From CAXWPM01 sp965206125 (lineage in GTDB: Bacteria; Acidobacteriota; Terriglobia; 20CM-2-55-15): a DNA stretch of 64,000 nucleotides. Positions 25,553 to 34,670 of this stretch are shown piece after piece (the first letter of the stretch is position 1; each line of letters begins with the position of its first letter). Where the stretch lies: positions 51,136-115,135 of the forward strand of contig CBDBIN010000034.1 of the NCBI GenBank assembly GCA_965206125.1, read 5' to 3'. The notes below the pieces were generated by a model. The model did not search any database. It had not been told where the DNA came from and was given only the letters and a program-made list of their open reading frames with translations. Position numbers and translations under genes: made by a program.

Positions 25553-25988
25553 CTACCGCTCCCGGCTCCCACGGAAGCGCAGTGGAGAGAACGCCTCTTC
25601 TGTGGCATTCGACTCTCTGCCTTCCACCAGGTCGGCGACAACCTCAGCAGTGAGGGGTGCGAAGAGAATCCCGTTGCGATAATGTCCAAGGGCGTAGAAA
25701 AGCCCGTCGAGGGCCGTTGTCGCGATACTCCACGTCAACGCCCGTTTCGTCGCGCAATTCGTCGACAAGGCTACGGTAGCCGCAAAGGCTACGCACTCCG
25801 AAACGAAAGAAGGCGTCCGGCGAGGAAGCCTCGCTGTGTGGGGTCAGCATGCCCGCAGCAACCCAGGAGGCTTCCCTGCCGGTAGCGCCCTTCTCGACCA
25901 CCAGCACGGCACCCAAGCCTGCCAGTCGTCGAGCTATCGCAAGTCCGATGGCTCCGGCTCCGATTACGATGATGTCGTAGCTATTCAT
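25553..25988 (-). pseudogene. thiO: Glycine oxidase ThiO remnant with internal deletion
   Basis: Remnant of an FAD-dependent glycine/D-amino-acid oxidase (thiamine thiazole branch). The N-terminal dinucleotide fold is intact (YDIIVIGAGAIGLAIARRL; ATGREASWVAAGMLTPH) up to DVEYRD. The next readable family segment, in another frame, is the extreme C-terminus (LDGLFYALGHYRNGILFAPL). Some 200 or more central residues are missing, so about 600 bp were lost at a junction near 25715-25735. Unlike the frameshifts elsewhere in the window this is a real deletion or a misassembly. Confidence 0.85.
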
Positions 25989-26063
25989 CCGCCCCTCGGT
26001 CGTCGAGCTCGTCGTCACCCCAAACGAACCATGCTAACGTAGTTTGGTGAGGAAAACGGAATC

Positions 26064-26897
26064 GTGACGACGCGTTCACGCCGGACATTCGAAGAGTTGA
26101 TCACGCTGCCGGACCTGGGAATTCCCCTGGCCGAAGCGGCCCTGCTGCTGGCATGTGAGGAATATCCGCAGCTGACACTCGCCCCTTACCTGGACGAACT
26201 GGACCGGATGGCTGGAACCGTCCGAAAACGCCTTCAGGGTTCGGAGGCCCCTTCCGAGGTAATCGGCACGATCAACCGCGTCCTCTTCGACGAATATCGG
26301 TTCCGGGGCAACACCGAAAACTATTACGACCCACGGAACAGTTTTCTGAACGACGTAATCGACCGGCGCGTCGGCATTCCCATCACGCTCTCGGCGATCT
26401 ATATCGAAGTCGCACAGCGTCTCGGGGTATCGATCGAAGGAGTCGGCATCCCCGGCCACTTCGTCGTGCGCTATCGGACGCCCGACGGGGAGATACTCCT
26501 CGATCCATTCAACCGGGGATCTGTCGTCACGAGGGAGGAGTGCCGGAGAATCGTCGAAAACCTGGATCTCGAGATTGACGAAGGCGACGAGGGCTGGCTG
26601 CGGCGGGTGTCGAATCGCCAGATCCTCATCCGCATGCTCAACAACCTGAAGTTGATCTACCTGAAGGCCGGGACCTTTGACAAGGCGCTCGTCATGGTCG
26701 AATTGATGGTGCTTGCCGAGCCGGACGCGGACGAACTCTACCGTGAACGCGGCCTGCTCCGGCTCCAGATGCGGCAGTTCAAAGATGCGGCGCGCGACCT
26801 GGAACACTACCTCAAGAGCCGCGAAGACATCGAAGACCGCTCCGAGATCGAGGGCTACTTGATAGACCTTCGCCGAATCCGCGCGATGATGAACTGA
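26064..26897 (+). CDS. SirB1 family protein: transglutaminase-like domain plus TPR
   Basis: Protein of 277 aa of the SirB1/YchA family. A transglutaminase-like fold spans about 35-175 with NSFLNDVIDRRVGIPITLSA and GVGIPGHFVVRY, followed by a TPR-like helical C-terminus (about 190-270: NNLKLIYLKAGTFDKALV, YRERGLLRLQMRQFKDAARD). The family's biochemical role is unproven. The start is GTG 26064 with GAGGAAAA upstream. It is followed by the LOG-like gene after about 50 bp. Confidence 0.9.
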   Translation: MTTRSRRTFEELITLPDLGIPLAEAALLLACEEYPQLTLAPYLDELDRMAGTVRKRLQGSEAPSEVIGTINRVLFDEYRFRGNTENYYDPRNSFLNDVIDRRVGIPITLSAIYIEVAQRLGVSIEGVGIPGHFVVRYRTPDGEILLDPFNRGSVVTREECRRIVENLDLEIDEGDEGWLRRVSNRQILIRMLNNLKLIYLKAGTFDKALVMVELMVLAEPDADELYRERGLLRLQMRQFKDAARDLEHYLKSREDIEDRSEIEGYLIDLRRIRAMMN

Positions 26898-26946
26898 GCA
26901 AACTTGAAATCGGAGATTGGAGACTTTTCAATTTGGCATTTGCGGC

Positions 26947-27438
26947 ATGAATCGGGCAATCCGAATTGGCGTCATGGGATCCGGCTCTTGTAATGACCAG
27001 ACTGCCCGTATCGCTGAGGAGGTCGGGCGACGCATCGCTGAGGCCGGAGCCATTCTGATCTGCGGTGGGGGCGGCGGCGTGATGGAAGCCGCCTCGCGCG
27101 GGGCTGCCCGCCGAGGAGGCACTGTCGTCGGTATCCTGCCCTCGGACGACGCACGGACTGCGAACGCCTTCGTCTCGATCCCGATCGTTACCGGTATGGG
27201 AAACGCCCGGAATGCGATCAACGCGCTGACTTCCGAGGCGCTCATCGCCGTGGCCGGCGGTCCCGGAACGCTTTCCGAAATCGGCCTTGCTCTCAAGGTC
27301 GGAACTCCGATTGTCGGTCTCGGCACATGGGAACTTTCGATCGCCGGCGAATCACCCGATGACATCTACCGCGCCGAGGACCCGCGCGATGCTGTGGAAA
27401 AGGCGATTGAATTGGCCCACGCTCGCGTATTAGATTGA
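26947..27438 (+). CDS. LOG/TIGR00725-type nucleotide-binding protein
   Basis: Rossmann-like protein of 163 aa resembling the TIGR00725 family, distantly related to lysine decarboxylase-like (LOG) phosphoribohydrolases. Visible motifs are VMGSGSC (about 8), the glycine-rich CGGGGGVMEAASRGA (about 39) and GGPGTLSEIGLAL (about 104). An in-frame TTG at 26917 is possible, but ATG 26947 starts directly before the first beta strand. The stop overlaps the region just before the acyl-CoA dehydrogenase start. The substrate is unknown. Confidence 0.85.
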   Translation: MNRAIRIGVMGSGSCNDQTARIAEEVGRRIAEAGAILICGGGGGVMEAASRGAARRGGTVVGILPSDDARTANAFVSIPIVTGMGNARNAINALTSEALIAVAGGPGTLSEIGLALKVGTPIVGLGTWELSIAGESPDDIYRAEDPRDAVEKAIELAHARVLD

Positions 27439-27455
27439 CCGGTTCCGAAAACGCG

Positions 27456-29204
27456 ATGAAAGAAACCACCAAAAATGCCTTGCGCGGCGGCGGCTTCCTG
27501 TTGGATGGAACCGCTTCCATCGACGTCTTCACCCCCGAAGATTTCTCCGAGGAACAGCAACTGATCCGCGAGATGACCCAGCAGTTCGTCGAGGGCGAAG
27601 TCGTCCCCCGGCTTGAAGAGATCGAAAGCAGGGACTGGGACCTCACGCGGGCACTCCTCGTGAGCGCCGCGGAGATTGGCCTTTGCGGCATCGAAGTTCC
27701 GGAAAAGTTTGGCGGCGCGGAGCTCGACAAGGTATCGGCGATGATCGTCACCGAGCAGATGGCACGGGTGGGATCCTTTGCCGTCACCTACGGCGGTCAC
27801 ACCGGTATTGGAACGCTGCCGATCGTCTACTTCGGCACGGAGGATCAGAAGCAGAAGTACCTGCCGGCCCTCTCGCAGGCGGAGATGCTCAGCTCCTACG
27901 CGCTTTCGGAAGCGGGCAGCGGCTCCGATGCGCTCGCAGCCCGGGCTTCGGCTTCACGAGATGGTGCGACGGGCGACTGGACGCTCACCGGGGAGAAGAT
28001 GTGGATCACCAACGCCGCGTTCGCCGATCTCTTCGTGACGTTTGCCCAGGTCGACGGCGACAAGTTCAGCTGCTTCATCGTGGAGAAAGCGTTTCCGGGT
28101 GTGTCCACAGGAGCAGAAGAACAGAAGATGGGACTCAAGGGTTCGTCCACGCGGACGCTGCTGCTCGACCGAGCCAGGATCCCGGGAGAGAACCTGCTCG
28201 GAGAGGTCGGTAAGGGGCATCGTGTCGCATTCAATATCCTCAACACGGGCAGGGCCAAGCTGGGAGCGAACGCCGTCGGCGCCAGCAAGACGGCTCTCAA
28301 CTCGGCAATCGGCTACGCACGGGTGCGCGTGGCCTTCGGCAGGCCCATAGCTTCGTTCGGAGCCATTCGCCACAAACTTGGGGAGATGGCGATCAGGACG
28401 TGGATCACCGAAGCGATGGTGTACCGAACGGCCGGGCTCCTGGATCGTGCGCTCGAGACAGTCGACACCGAACAGCCGGCGGAAGCCATGAAAGCGATTG
28501 AAGAGTACGCAATCGAGTGTTCCGTACTCAAGGTCTTCGGCACCGAAGTGCTCGACTACGTCGTCGACGAGGCCGTCCAGATCCACGGTGGCTACGGCTA
28601 CAGCCAGGAGTATGACGTCGAACGCTACTATCGCGACGCTCGAGTCAACCGGATCTTCGAAGGAACCAATGAGATCAACCGGTTGCTGATCCCCACGATG
28701 CTGGCCAAGAGAGCCGAGACCGACAGGCTGCCAATCCAGGAGGCCACCGGCAGCGCCATGGAAACGGTCCTTTCGGGATCGGCGGCCGCCCAGGCCCCCA
28801 CGGCGGAAAAGACAGCCGTCATTCAGGCACGGACGGCCGCCCTGTTTGTGGCCGGATCAATCTTGGCGGCACACAGCAGCGATTTCCGGGAGCAACAGGA
28901 GTTGCTCATGCATCTGAGCGATATCGTCATCGAGACCTACGCCATGGACACGGCAGCCGCCAGGCTCGAGAAGACTGCCGGCGATTCGCTCTCTATCGAT
29001 ATCGTTCAAACCTTCATTACCGACGCCATGGTGCGCATCGAGGGCTCGGCCCGCGCGGCCCTGGTCGCCCTCGCCGGCGGGCAGGACCTCCGCGACCGGC
29101 TCGAAGGGGTCCACCGAATGCTCCGCTGGGAGCCGACGGACGGCATCTCCTCCAGGAGAAGGATCGCCGAAGCGCTATCGGACGCCGGCCGCTATTGTTT
29201 CTGA
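27456..29204 (+). CDS. Acyl-CoA dehydrogenase, long form with C-terminal extension
   Basis: FAD-dependent acyl-CoA dehydrogenase of 582 aa, longer than the 380-aa basic family because of an extra helical C-terminal domain (about 410-582), as in very-long-chain enzymes. It oxidises an acyl-CoA to enoyl-CoA with ETF as acceptor. Visible features are the N-terminal helical domain from about 30, YALSEAGSGSDALA (about 150), MWITNAAFAD (about 185), and the C-terminal QIHGGYGYSQEYDVERYYRD with RIFEGTNEINR carrying the catalytic Glu. ATG 27456 is preferred over TTG 27435. No other beta-oxidation gene is adjacent. Confidence 0.93.
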   Translation: MKETTKNALRGGGFLLDGTASIDVFTPEDFSEEQQLIREMTQQFVEGEVVPRLEEIESRDWDLTRALLVSAAEIGLCGIEVPEKFGGAELDKVSAMIVTEQMARVGSFAVTYGGHTGIGTLPIVYFGTEDQKQKYLPALSQAEMLSSYALSEAGSGSDALAARASASRDGATGDWTLTGEKMWITNAAFADLFVTFAQVDGDKFSCFIVEKAFPGVSTGAEEQKMGLKGSSTRTLLLDRARIPGENLLGEVGKGHRVAFNILNTGRAKLGANAVGASKTALNSAIGYARVRVAFGRPIASFGAIRHKLGEMAIRTWITEAMVYRTAGLLDRALETVDTEQPAEAMKAIEEYAIECSVLKVFGTEVLDYVVDEAVQIHGGYGYSQEYDVERYYRDARVNRIFEGTNEINRLLIPTMLAKRAETDRLPIQEATGSAMETVLSGSAAAQAPTAEKTAVIQARTAALFVAGSILAAHSSDFREQQELLMHLSDIVIETYAMDTAAARLEKTAGDSLSIDIVQTFITDAMVRIEGSARAALVALAGGQDLRDRLEGVHRMLRWEPTDGISSRRRIAEALSDAGRYCF

Positions 29205-29220
29205 CTTCCGACTTCCGGCA

Positions 29221-29328
29221 GGGCCCCGCGATGAAAGTCGCTTGAACCTGTAGCCGCGCTCTGTGAGCGCCGAACAATGGGCGGTCGTAGGCCGCCCTAC
29301 CGTACAGACTCGACTTTCATCACGGGCT
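29221..29328. repeat. Dispersed palindromic repeat, copy 2
   Basis: About 107 bp; ends CCGCGATGAAAGTCG and CGACTTTCATCACGG are inverted. Inside are hairpins around GCGCTCTGTGAGCGC and GGGCGGTCGTAGGCCGCCC. It is followed at 29335 by a nearly identical direct copy. Confidence 0.8.
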
Positions 29329-29334
29329 ACTGGG

Positions 29335-29440
29335 AGTCCGCTATGAAAGTCGCTTGAACCTGTAGCGGCGCTCTATGAGCGCCGAACAATGGGCGGTCGT
29401 AGGCCGCCCTACGGTACAGACTCGACTTTCATCACGGACT
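29335..29440. repeat. Dispersed palindromic repeat, copy 3
   Basis: Tandem partner of copy 2, differing at only a few positions (for example GCGCTCTATGAGCGCC). The two copies form most of the 270-bp gap between the acyl-CoA dehydrogenase and the thioredoxin-like gene, ending just before that gene's -10 box. Confidence 0.8.
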
Positions 29441-29451
29441 GCTAGTGTGCG

Positions 29452-29457
29452 TATAAT
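29452..29457 (+). promoter_or_regulatory. -10 box TATAAT for the thioredoxin-like gene
   Basis: TATAAT lies 20 nt before ATG 29478, and GGAGGTGG (29467-29474) supplies a ribosome site. This is a conventional short-leader promoter, contrasting with the leaderless ones. No clear -35 element is visible; repeat copy 3 occupies that position. Confidence 0.5.
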
Positions 29458-29477
29458 GGCTAGTTTGGAGGTGGTTC

Positions 29478-30143
29478 ATGGTTACAAGTCTGTTGCTGAC
29501 TCTCGCACTTCTGGCTCCGACCGGTGGAGCTAACCAGGCCGCTCACGAGTACTCTGATTTGATCCGGATCAATGCCATCGAGTTGTACGAAGAGTACCTG
29601 GCTCAGGCCCCGGGTACGTCCGAGGCCGACATGAAGGAACTCAAGGAACTGTTTCGGTTCCGTGATTTCATCGGCACCGCGCTGGACGGGAGCAAGATCA
29701 ACCATCATCTTCCGTCCGAACCGGACTACACGCCGGCGAAGCTCCTCCTGCTGTCCTACACGGCGGAGTGGTGCGAGAACTGCGCTTACGAGGCCCCGTA
29801 CCTGAACGAACTCTACGAAAAGTACCATTCCCGCGGGCTCGAGATCGTGACGCGGACCGAATACAGCGCGGTCGACAAGGTTCACGAGTTCATCAAAAAG
29901 CACGACATGAAATACCCGGTGATCATAGGCAGCGTCGTGGCGTACGACGAACGGGAAACCGTTCGCATGGAAACGTTCCAGTACCTGCTGCGCAAGACAG
30001 TCGGCGACACGCGGAAATGGGGAACTCCCTTCAACATCATCATCGTCGATGGCGACGTCGAGAATCCTTATGTCGTCGTCGGGGAGATGATCTCCGACCA
30101 GGTCAACAAGCTGATCGAAGACACCCTGTCGGAAGAAGAATAA
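29478..30143 (+). CDS. Exported thioredoxin-like (TlpA-type) protein
   Basis: Protein of 221 aa with a short N-terminal signal peptide (VTSLLLTLALLAPTGGA) and a thioredoxin fold. The redox motif is WCENC in LLSYTAEWCENCAYEAPY (about 95-105), and the cis-Pro loop is GTPFNIIIV (about 180). It is probably a periplasmic thiol reductase or oxidase of the TlpA/ResA type. A strong Shine-Dalgarno GGAGGTGG precedes the ATG. The 3' neighbour is the class V aminotransferase, 34 bp away. Confidence 0.88.
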   Translation: MVTSLLLTLALLAPTGGANQAAHEYSDLIRINAIELYEEYLAQAPGTSEADMKELKELFRFRDFIGTALDGSKINHHLPSEPDYTPAKLLLLSYTAEWCENCAYEAPYLNELYEKYHSRGLEIVTRTEYSAVDKVHEFIKKHDMKYPVIIGSVVAYDERETVRMETFQYLLRKTVGDTRKWGTPFNIIIVDGDVENPYVVVGEMISDQVNKLIEDTLSEEE

Positions 30144-30177
30144 GAAACACCTGCCTCCGAACGGAGTACCGATTTCA

Positions 30178-31350
30178 GTGAAAGAGTTCAAAGCGCCCTT
30201 CCGAATCCTGATGGGGCCGGGCCCGAGTAACGTCCATCCCCGGGTCAGCCGCGCGATGACCCACAACTTGCTCAGTCACATGGATCCCGTTTTTCTGGGC
30301 GTCATGGACGATGTTCAGGAGGGCCTTCGTACGATCTTCGAGACCGAAAACCCGGTCACGCTCCCGGTCTCGGGAACCGGCACCGCAGGGATGGAGGCGG
30401 CGATCGTCAACATGGTTGAACCCGGGGAACGAGTCGTCGTCTGCGCAGCCGGATACTTCGCCGACCGCATGGCCCAGATCGCGACGCGCGTCGGAGGCGA
30501 TGTCCGGACAGTCGAAGCCGACTGGGGCACCGTCGTCGACACGTCAGCAATCGAACAGGCCGTCGACGAGCACAAAGCGACGGTTCTCGCGTTCGTCCAC
30601 ATCGAGACGTCGACCGGTGTCGTCCAGCCGTTCGAGCCAATGGCAGATCTCCTCGGGCGTGACGATCTGATCACTCTGGTCGACGCGGTGCCTTCGCTTG
30701 GAGGCCAGCCGGTCGCCGTCGACCGGAACCGTCTGGATTTCGTCTACAGCGGTTCGCAAAAGTGTCTCAGTTGTCCCCCGGGGCTGGCACCGGTGACGGT
30801 CTCGGAAAAAGCTCTCCGAAAACTTGCCGACAGAAAGACTCCGGTGCAGAGCTACTATTTCGACCTGTCTGTCCTCAGCCAGTACTGGAGCGACGTTCGC
30901 GCTTACCACCACACGGCGCCGATCTCGCTAAACTACGCCTTGCGTGAAGGCCTGCGCCTGATCGAAGAAGAGGGTGTGTCCAACCGCTTCGAACGGCATC
31001 AGAGGAACCACCTGGCATTTGTCGCAGGCATTGAAGCGTTGGGGCTGAAGATGTTCGCCCTGCCCGAAGTCCGTGCCTGGACGGTCAACACGGTCGCGGT
31101 GCCGGAAGGTATCGACGACGCCGCAGTCCGTGCCCAGCTGCTCGAACGTTACGGTATCGAAATCGTGGGCGGTCTCGGACCGCTCAAAGGCCGGATCTGG
31201 AGAGTCGGCCTGATGGGATCCTCGTCTACCCGCAACAATGTCATGCTGCTGCTGGGCGCGCTGGAAGACATTCTGTCCGGAATGGAATGGGCGGGTCTCG
31301 AAGGCTCGGGTATCGCAGCGGCAGCGGCCTCCTACCGCAACCTCGACTGA
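30178..31350 (+). CDS. Class V aminotransferase (alanine-glyoxylate / serine-pyruvate type)
   Basis: PLP enzyme of 390 aa of the alanine-glyoxylate/serine-glyoxylate aminotransferase family. It opens with the family pattern LMGPGPSNVHPRV, has GTGTAGMEAA for phosphate binding (about 66), LVDAVPSLGG (about 167) and the PLP lysine in YSGSQKCLSCPPG (Lys195). The C-terminal RIWRVGLMGSSS loop is also typical. Translation starts at GTG. Its probable metabolic role is glyoxylate or serine conversion; the sequence does not fix the donor. Confidence 0.92.
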   Translation: MKEFKAPFRILMGPGPSNVHPRVSRAMTHNLLSHMDPVFLGVMDDVQEGLRTIFETENPVTLPVSGTGTAGMEAAIVNMVEPGERVVVCAAGYFADRMAQIATRVGGDVRTVEADWGTVVDTSAIEQAVDEHKATVLAFVHIETSTGVVQPFEPMADLLGRDDLITLVDAVPSLGGQPVAVDRNRLDFVYSGSQKCLSCPPGLAPVTVSEKALRKLADRKTPVQSYYFDLSVLSQYWSDVRAYHHTAPISLNYALREGLRLIEEEGVSNRFERHQRNHLAFVAGIEALGLKMFALPEVRAWTVNTVAVPEGIDDAAVRAQLLERYGIEIVGGLGPLKGRIWRVGLMGSSSTRNNVMLLLGALEDILSGMEWAGLEGSGIAAAAASYRNLD

Positions 31351-31355
31351 CGACG

Positions 31356-31485
31356 GGTGGTGTAGGGGCGGGACCTGTGCCCGCCCGGCGGCTTCAATGT
31401 ATCGGAGATTGATGCCGTGGCCCGAGGACACAATGTCCCGGAGGTTCATGCTGTCGGGTGGCCACGGGTGCCACCCCTACACACC
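31356..31485. repeat. Intergenic inverted repeat (GTGTAGGGGCGGG type)
   Basis: Outer arms GGTGGTGTAGGGGCGG (31357-31372) and the region up to CCACCCCTACACACC (31471-31485) are inverted. The left side also contains the hairpin GGGCGGGACCTGTGCCCGCCC. It fills the gap between two convergent genes and may terminate both. It differs in sequence from the 107-bp family. Confidence 0.6.
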
Positions 31486-31490
31486 AGCCC

Positions 31491-34400
31491 TTACGGCAAT
31501 CGGATCGTCAGGCGATAGGCTCCCGAATTGAAGACCAGGTCGCCGGTTTCCGCTGTCGTGTAGAAGCTTCGAATCTCGACGAAGTACCGGCCTGCGGGCA
31601 GGAAGGTCGAGATCAACTCGGACTGGCCGTTGAGACCGCGATCCGAACGGCCTACGACCTGGCCGGCCCCGTCCAGCAGGAACAGGTCGAGATCGTTAGC
31701 GCCGGTGCTGCCGCCCGGACCGAGGCCCGTAACATCCAACCTCAACGAGACGGCCCCGCCGGCAACATCAAAGGAGTACAGGTGGACCGATTGAGCCAGG
31801 TTGTTCCTGCGCCGCGTCAGCGAGTCGACCTCGCCTACGACCGAGCCGGCGCCTGTCACGAGACGCGGGAAGGGGTTCGACACGGTTGGATCCGCACTCG
31901 ACGCAAAATCGATCGATCGCTGCCGGGCGATTTGCTCCACTGCCGCGATGTCGATCGCCTCGATCGCCACAAGGCGCTCGAGGTAGGTCGGCGAATAGAC
32001 GAAAGGCACCGCATCAGCCAGCCCTCGGAACGCACTCCAGATAGCGGCGAGCGGAATTTCCACTGTATCGCCGTCTTCGACATCATCATCGAGGAAGTCC
32101 CATAGCATCGAGTGCACCGAGAACTCGCTCCAATAGCCGGGCTGGTCGCCCGGTGGGACGTTTTCTTCCAGGTCGTACTCCAGTACGTTCGCACCGCCGA
32201 CACCGTAAGAATCCCGGTACATCGACTCATCGCGAACGGCCGCAGAAAAGAAGTTTGCCCAGCCTTCCGACCACGCAACTCTTGGATCGAGCACGTCGCC
32301 CAGAACGTGTTCTCCTCCCCGGGAGTCGTCCCGAGAGAACCGCGCCGCCAGCAGATGGGCGTACTCATGCAGGAGCACCGCGTCGTCGAATTCGTCGGAA
32401 TCGGTGCTCCGATCGCCCAGCACGAATGCCGTCCCGTCGGAAACACTGAAGAAAGTCCCACCGATCTGACCCTGGGTAACGTTGCCGCGAACTGATGTGT
32501 TCAGGGGACTCCAGAAGATCGTCAGCTCGGGCAAGGGCAGCCTCGGATCGAGGGTGTTCAGAAACACGTCGCCGCGTCGGACGACTTCCAGAATGTTGAA
32601 CGCCCCCGATACACGATCCAGATCGGTCGCGACCAGCAGCGCTGGTAGTTCCGGGTCCAACGCCATCGCTTCCAGGTAGACGCCACCCCCGCGAGTGTTG
32701 TCGGCTACGGTCACACCCCACACGTCGGAATGGCTCAGCACCCTCACGCCATAGTTGGCACCCGCCGGCGCAACGGTCTGGAAGTTCCCCCGGTAGTCGG
32801 TGGAGGTAGAGGTGAAAACGCTACCCGTCACTTGGTCGAAGACCTCAATCCGGGCCGCCCGGATCGGAATCATCACGGTTGGCGCCCCGGCCAGTCCCGC
32901 CTCGGTCACGAGGACCTTCTCGTAAAATGCCCTGCCCTGCACTTCCACCAATGGCGTCAGATCCGCGGACAGGATCAGGATGCTTTCCGGAGCCGATTCC
33001 AGCCCGTCGGAAGTCCGAACCACGAGGTCGACAAACCCCGGTCCCAGATCCGGAACCTCGAGGGCCCGGATAGAGCCGAAGGGAGACAACAGCCGGTCCT
33101 CCACCGGTTGGCCGGCGAGTAGCAGCACGCTATCGGTGGCGGCGCCCGACGTGCGGATCTGGATGATTTCGCCCGGCCGCACCTGCCGGGGCTCAACCTG
33201 GGTCAAACGTGGACCATCGACCGCGGGAATGGCAGCCGCGAAAACGGCAGGGCCTTGCCGCGGCTCTACGGCAGCAAGAAACGCTCCCCCGGCATCGTCT
33301 ATGAAGGCCACGCTGAAGAGCGGGACCGACGACGTCAGGTGCAGCGTCCCCTGCCCTCGGGCCGCGCTCCCGACGAGATCGCCGAGAAGGACAAGGTGCT
33401 TCGAACTCGGTCCGACTTCCACCAACTGCTGGATGAGGGCCACACCGTCATCACCGACAAGCGTCAACTCGACCTGGGCCGTAGAAGGCGACGGGTTCGT
33501 CAATGCCAGCGATAGAAATGTACCGCCAGCATCGACTGGACGGACGTAGCTCATACTGCCAAGCTGATCGTCCTGGAGCGGATACGAGGTACTGCCCCCG
33601 CCGCCTGAAACGACGAGCACGCCGGCAAGCGCCGCGGTGGGTGTTTCGACCTGGATCCAACCGTTGGCCGGAGGTGAGAAAAGCAGGCCGGTCAGGCTGG
33701 CCGCGGATGCCGAAACCAGGCCGTTGGCAGGGATCGTCAACGCCCGACGGACGGGACTGGCCAAAGCAGGGCTGACGGGGCCGCCATCCTGGTCGAACAC
33801 AGTCGCGAAAACGGTCACGGCATCGGACGTGGGGTTCGCCAGGACCAGGGTCGAATCGAAGCCGCTGCCGATGATCACATGTGGCGCCACGAGCGACGTT
33901 ACACCCGGCGCGGAAGCCGGCCGACCCGCAACGAGCATGACGGAATCCACTGTCCGCACGGCCGACTGGGCCACCACGGGCTCACTCGAAGTGACACGAG
34001 CGGCGAGAGCGAGGTCCCCCAGCGGCCCCAGGGCGATCTCGGCACCCTCGTTCGGGCCCAGATTCGCCTGCGACGCATAAACTGCTTCACCAGCGCGGTT
34101 GAAGACCGTGATATCTGCGCTGACGAACCGGCTCGAAGGATTGACCAGCCGGAGCGACCGGTCAGCGGACGAGCCGCCTGACGGGATCAGCACAACCTGA
34201 TCGAATGAGGCTTCGGAACCCCGAACCCCGTCCAGCCGAGCTTCGAAGTCGCCGGAAAAATAGACACCGTGGATTCCCGAACTCGGGCTCGTAACCCGGA
34301 CCCAGCCGTCGAGGGCGTCGGCCGCAAAAACCTCGCCCGCGGACATGGACAAAGCGCCACCGGGCTCGATGGTGTACCGGACGGGCTTCACGAGCCCGGG

Positions 34401-34607
34401 AACGACGCTTCCGTCCAGGCTATACAGGGTGAAGTCGACCTCGGCCGCTTCGGTGGAACCGTTCGAGATCTCGAATCGGGCCCCGGCACCGGCGGATTGA
34501 GCGACGTACGGAAAGTGCAACACCGACTGGGCCTGGGCCGGCACGAGGGACAGAGCCCAAACCAAGGGTGTGAACGCAAGTACCCGCAATGTGTTCAAAT
34601 TGACCAC
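31491..34607 (-). CDS. Large secreted HExxH metalloprotease-like protein
   Basis: Exported protein of 1038 aa, opening with a signal peptide (LRVLAFTPLVWALSLVPAQAQ). Residues 30-460 are beta-rich, repeated Ig-like segments. An IPT/TIG-like unit follows (about 465-555: QVEPRQVRPGEIIQIRTSG). A catalytic domain has the zinc motif HEYAHLLAARF (about 747) with a downstream AWSEGWANFF that could give the third ligand. A pre-peptidase C-terminal-like domain ends the protein (about 930-1037). It starts at GTG after CAGGAGACGT. I do not recognise the peptidase family; an extracellular protease is inferred from the zinc motif and export signal. Confidence 0.85.
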   Translation of the reverse strand: MVNLNTLRVLAFTPLVWALSLVPAQAQSVLHFPYVAQSAGAGARFEISNGSTEAAEVDFTLYSLDGSVVPGLVKPVRYTIEPGGALSMSAGEVFAADALDGWVRVTSPSSGIHGVYFSGDFEARLDGVRGSEASFDQVVLIPSGGSSADRSLRLVNPSSRFVSADITVFNRAGEAVYASQANLGPNEGAEIALGPLGDLALAARVTSSEPVVAQSAVRTVDSVMLVAGRPASAPGVTSLVAPHVIIGSGFDSTLVLANPTSDAVTVFATVFDQDGGPVSPALASPVRRALTIPANGLVSASAASLTGLLFSPPANGWIQVETPTAALAGVLVVSGGGGSTSYPLQDDQLGSMSYVRPVDAGGTFLSLALTNPSPSTAQVELTLVGDDGVALIQQLVEVGPSSKHLVLLGDLVGSAARGQGTLHLTSSVPLFSVAFIDDAGGAFLAAVEPRQGPAVFAAAIPAVDGPRLTQVEPRQVRPGEIIQIRTSGAATDSVLLLAGQPVEDRLLSPFGSIRALEVPDLGPGFVDLVVRTSDGLESAPESILILSADLTPLVEVQGRAFYEKVLVTEAGLAGAPTVMIPIRAARIEVFDQVTGSVFTSTSTDYRGNFQTVAPAGANYGVRVLSHSDVWGVTVADNTRGGGVYLEAMALDPELPALLVATDLDRVSGAFNILEVVRRGDVFLNTLDPRLPLPELTIFWSPLNTSVRGNVTQGQIGGTFFSVSDGTAFVLGDRSTDSDEFDDAVLLHEYAHLLAARFSRDDSRGGEHVLGDVLDPRVAWSEGWANFFSAAVRDESMYRDSYGVGGANVLEYDLEENVPPGDQPGYWSEFSVHSMLWDFLDDDVEDGDTVEIPLAAIWSAFRGLADAVPFVYSPTYLERLVAIEAIDIAAVEQIARQRSIDFASSADPTVSNPFPRLVTGAGSVVGEVDSLTRRRNNLAQSVHLYSFDVAGGAVSLRLDVTGLGPGGSTGANDLDLFLLDGAGQVVGRSDRGLNGQSELISTFLPAGRYFVEIRSFYTTAETGDLVFNSGAYRLTIRLP

Positions 34608-34670
34608 ACGTCTCCTGAGCGCAACTCTAACCTGTTGAAAAACCAGAATGATATGAGTCGCCTGTCTTAG

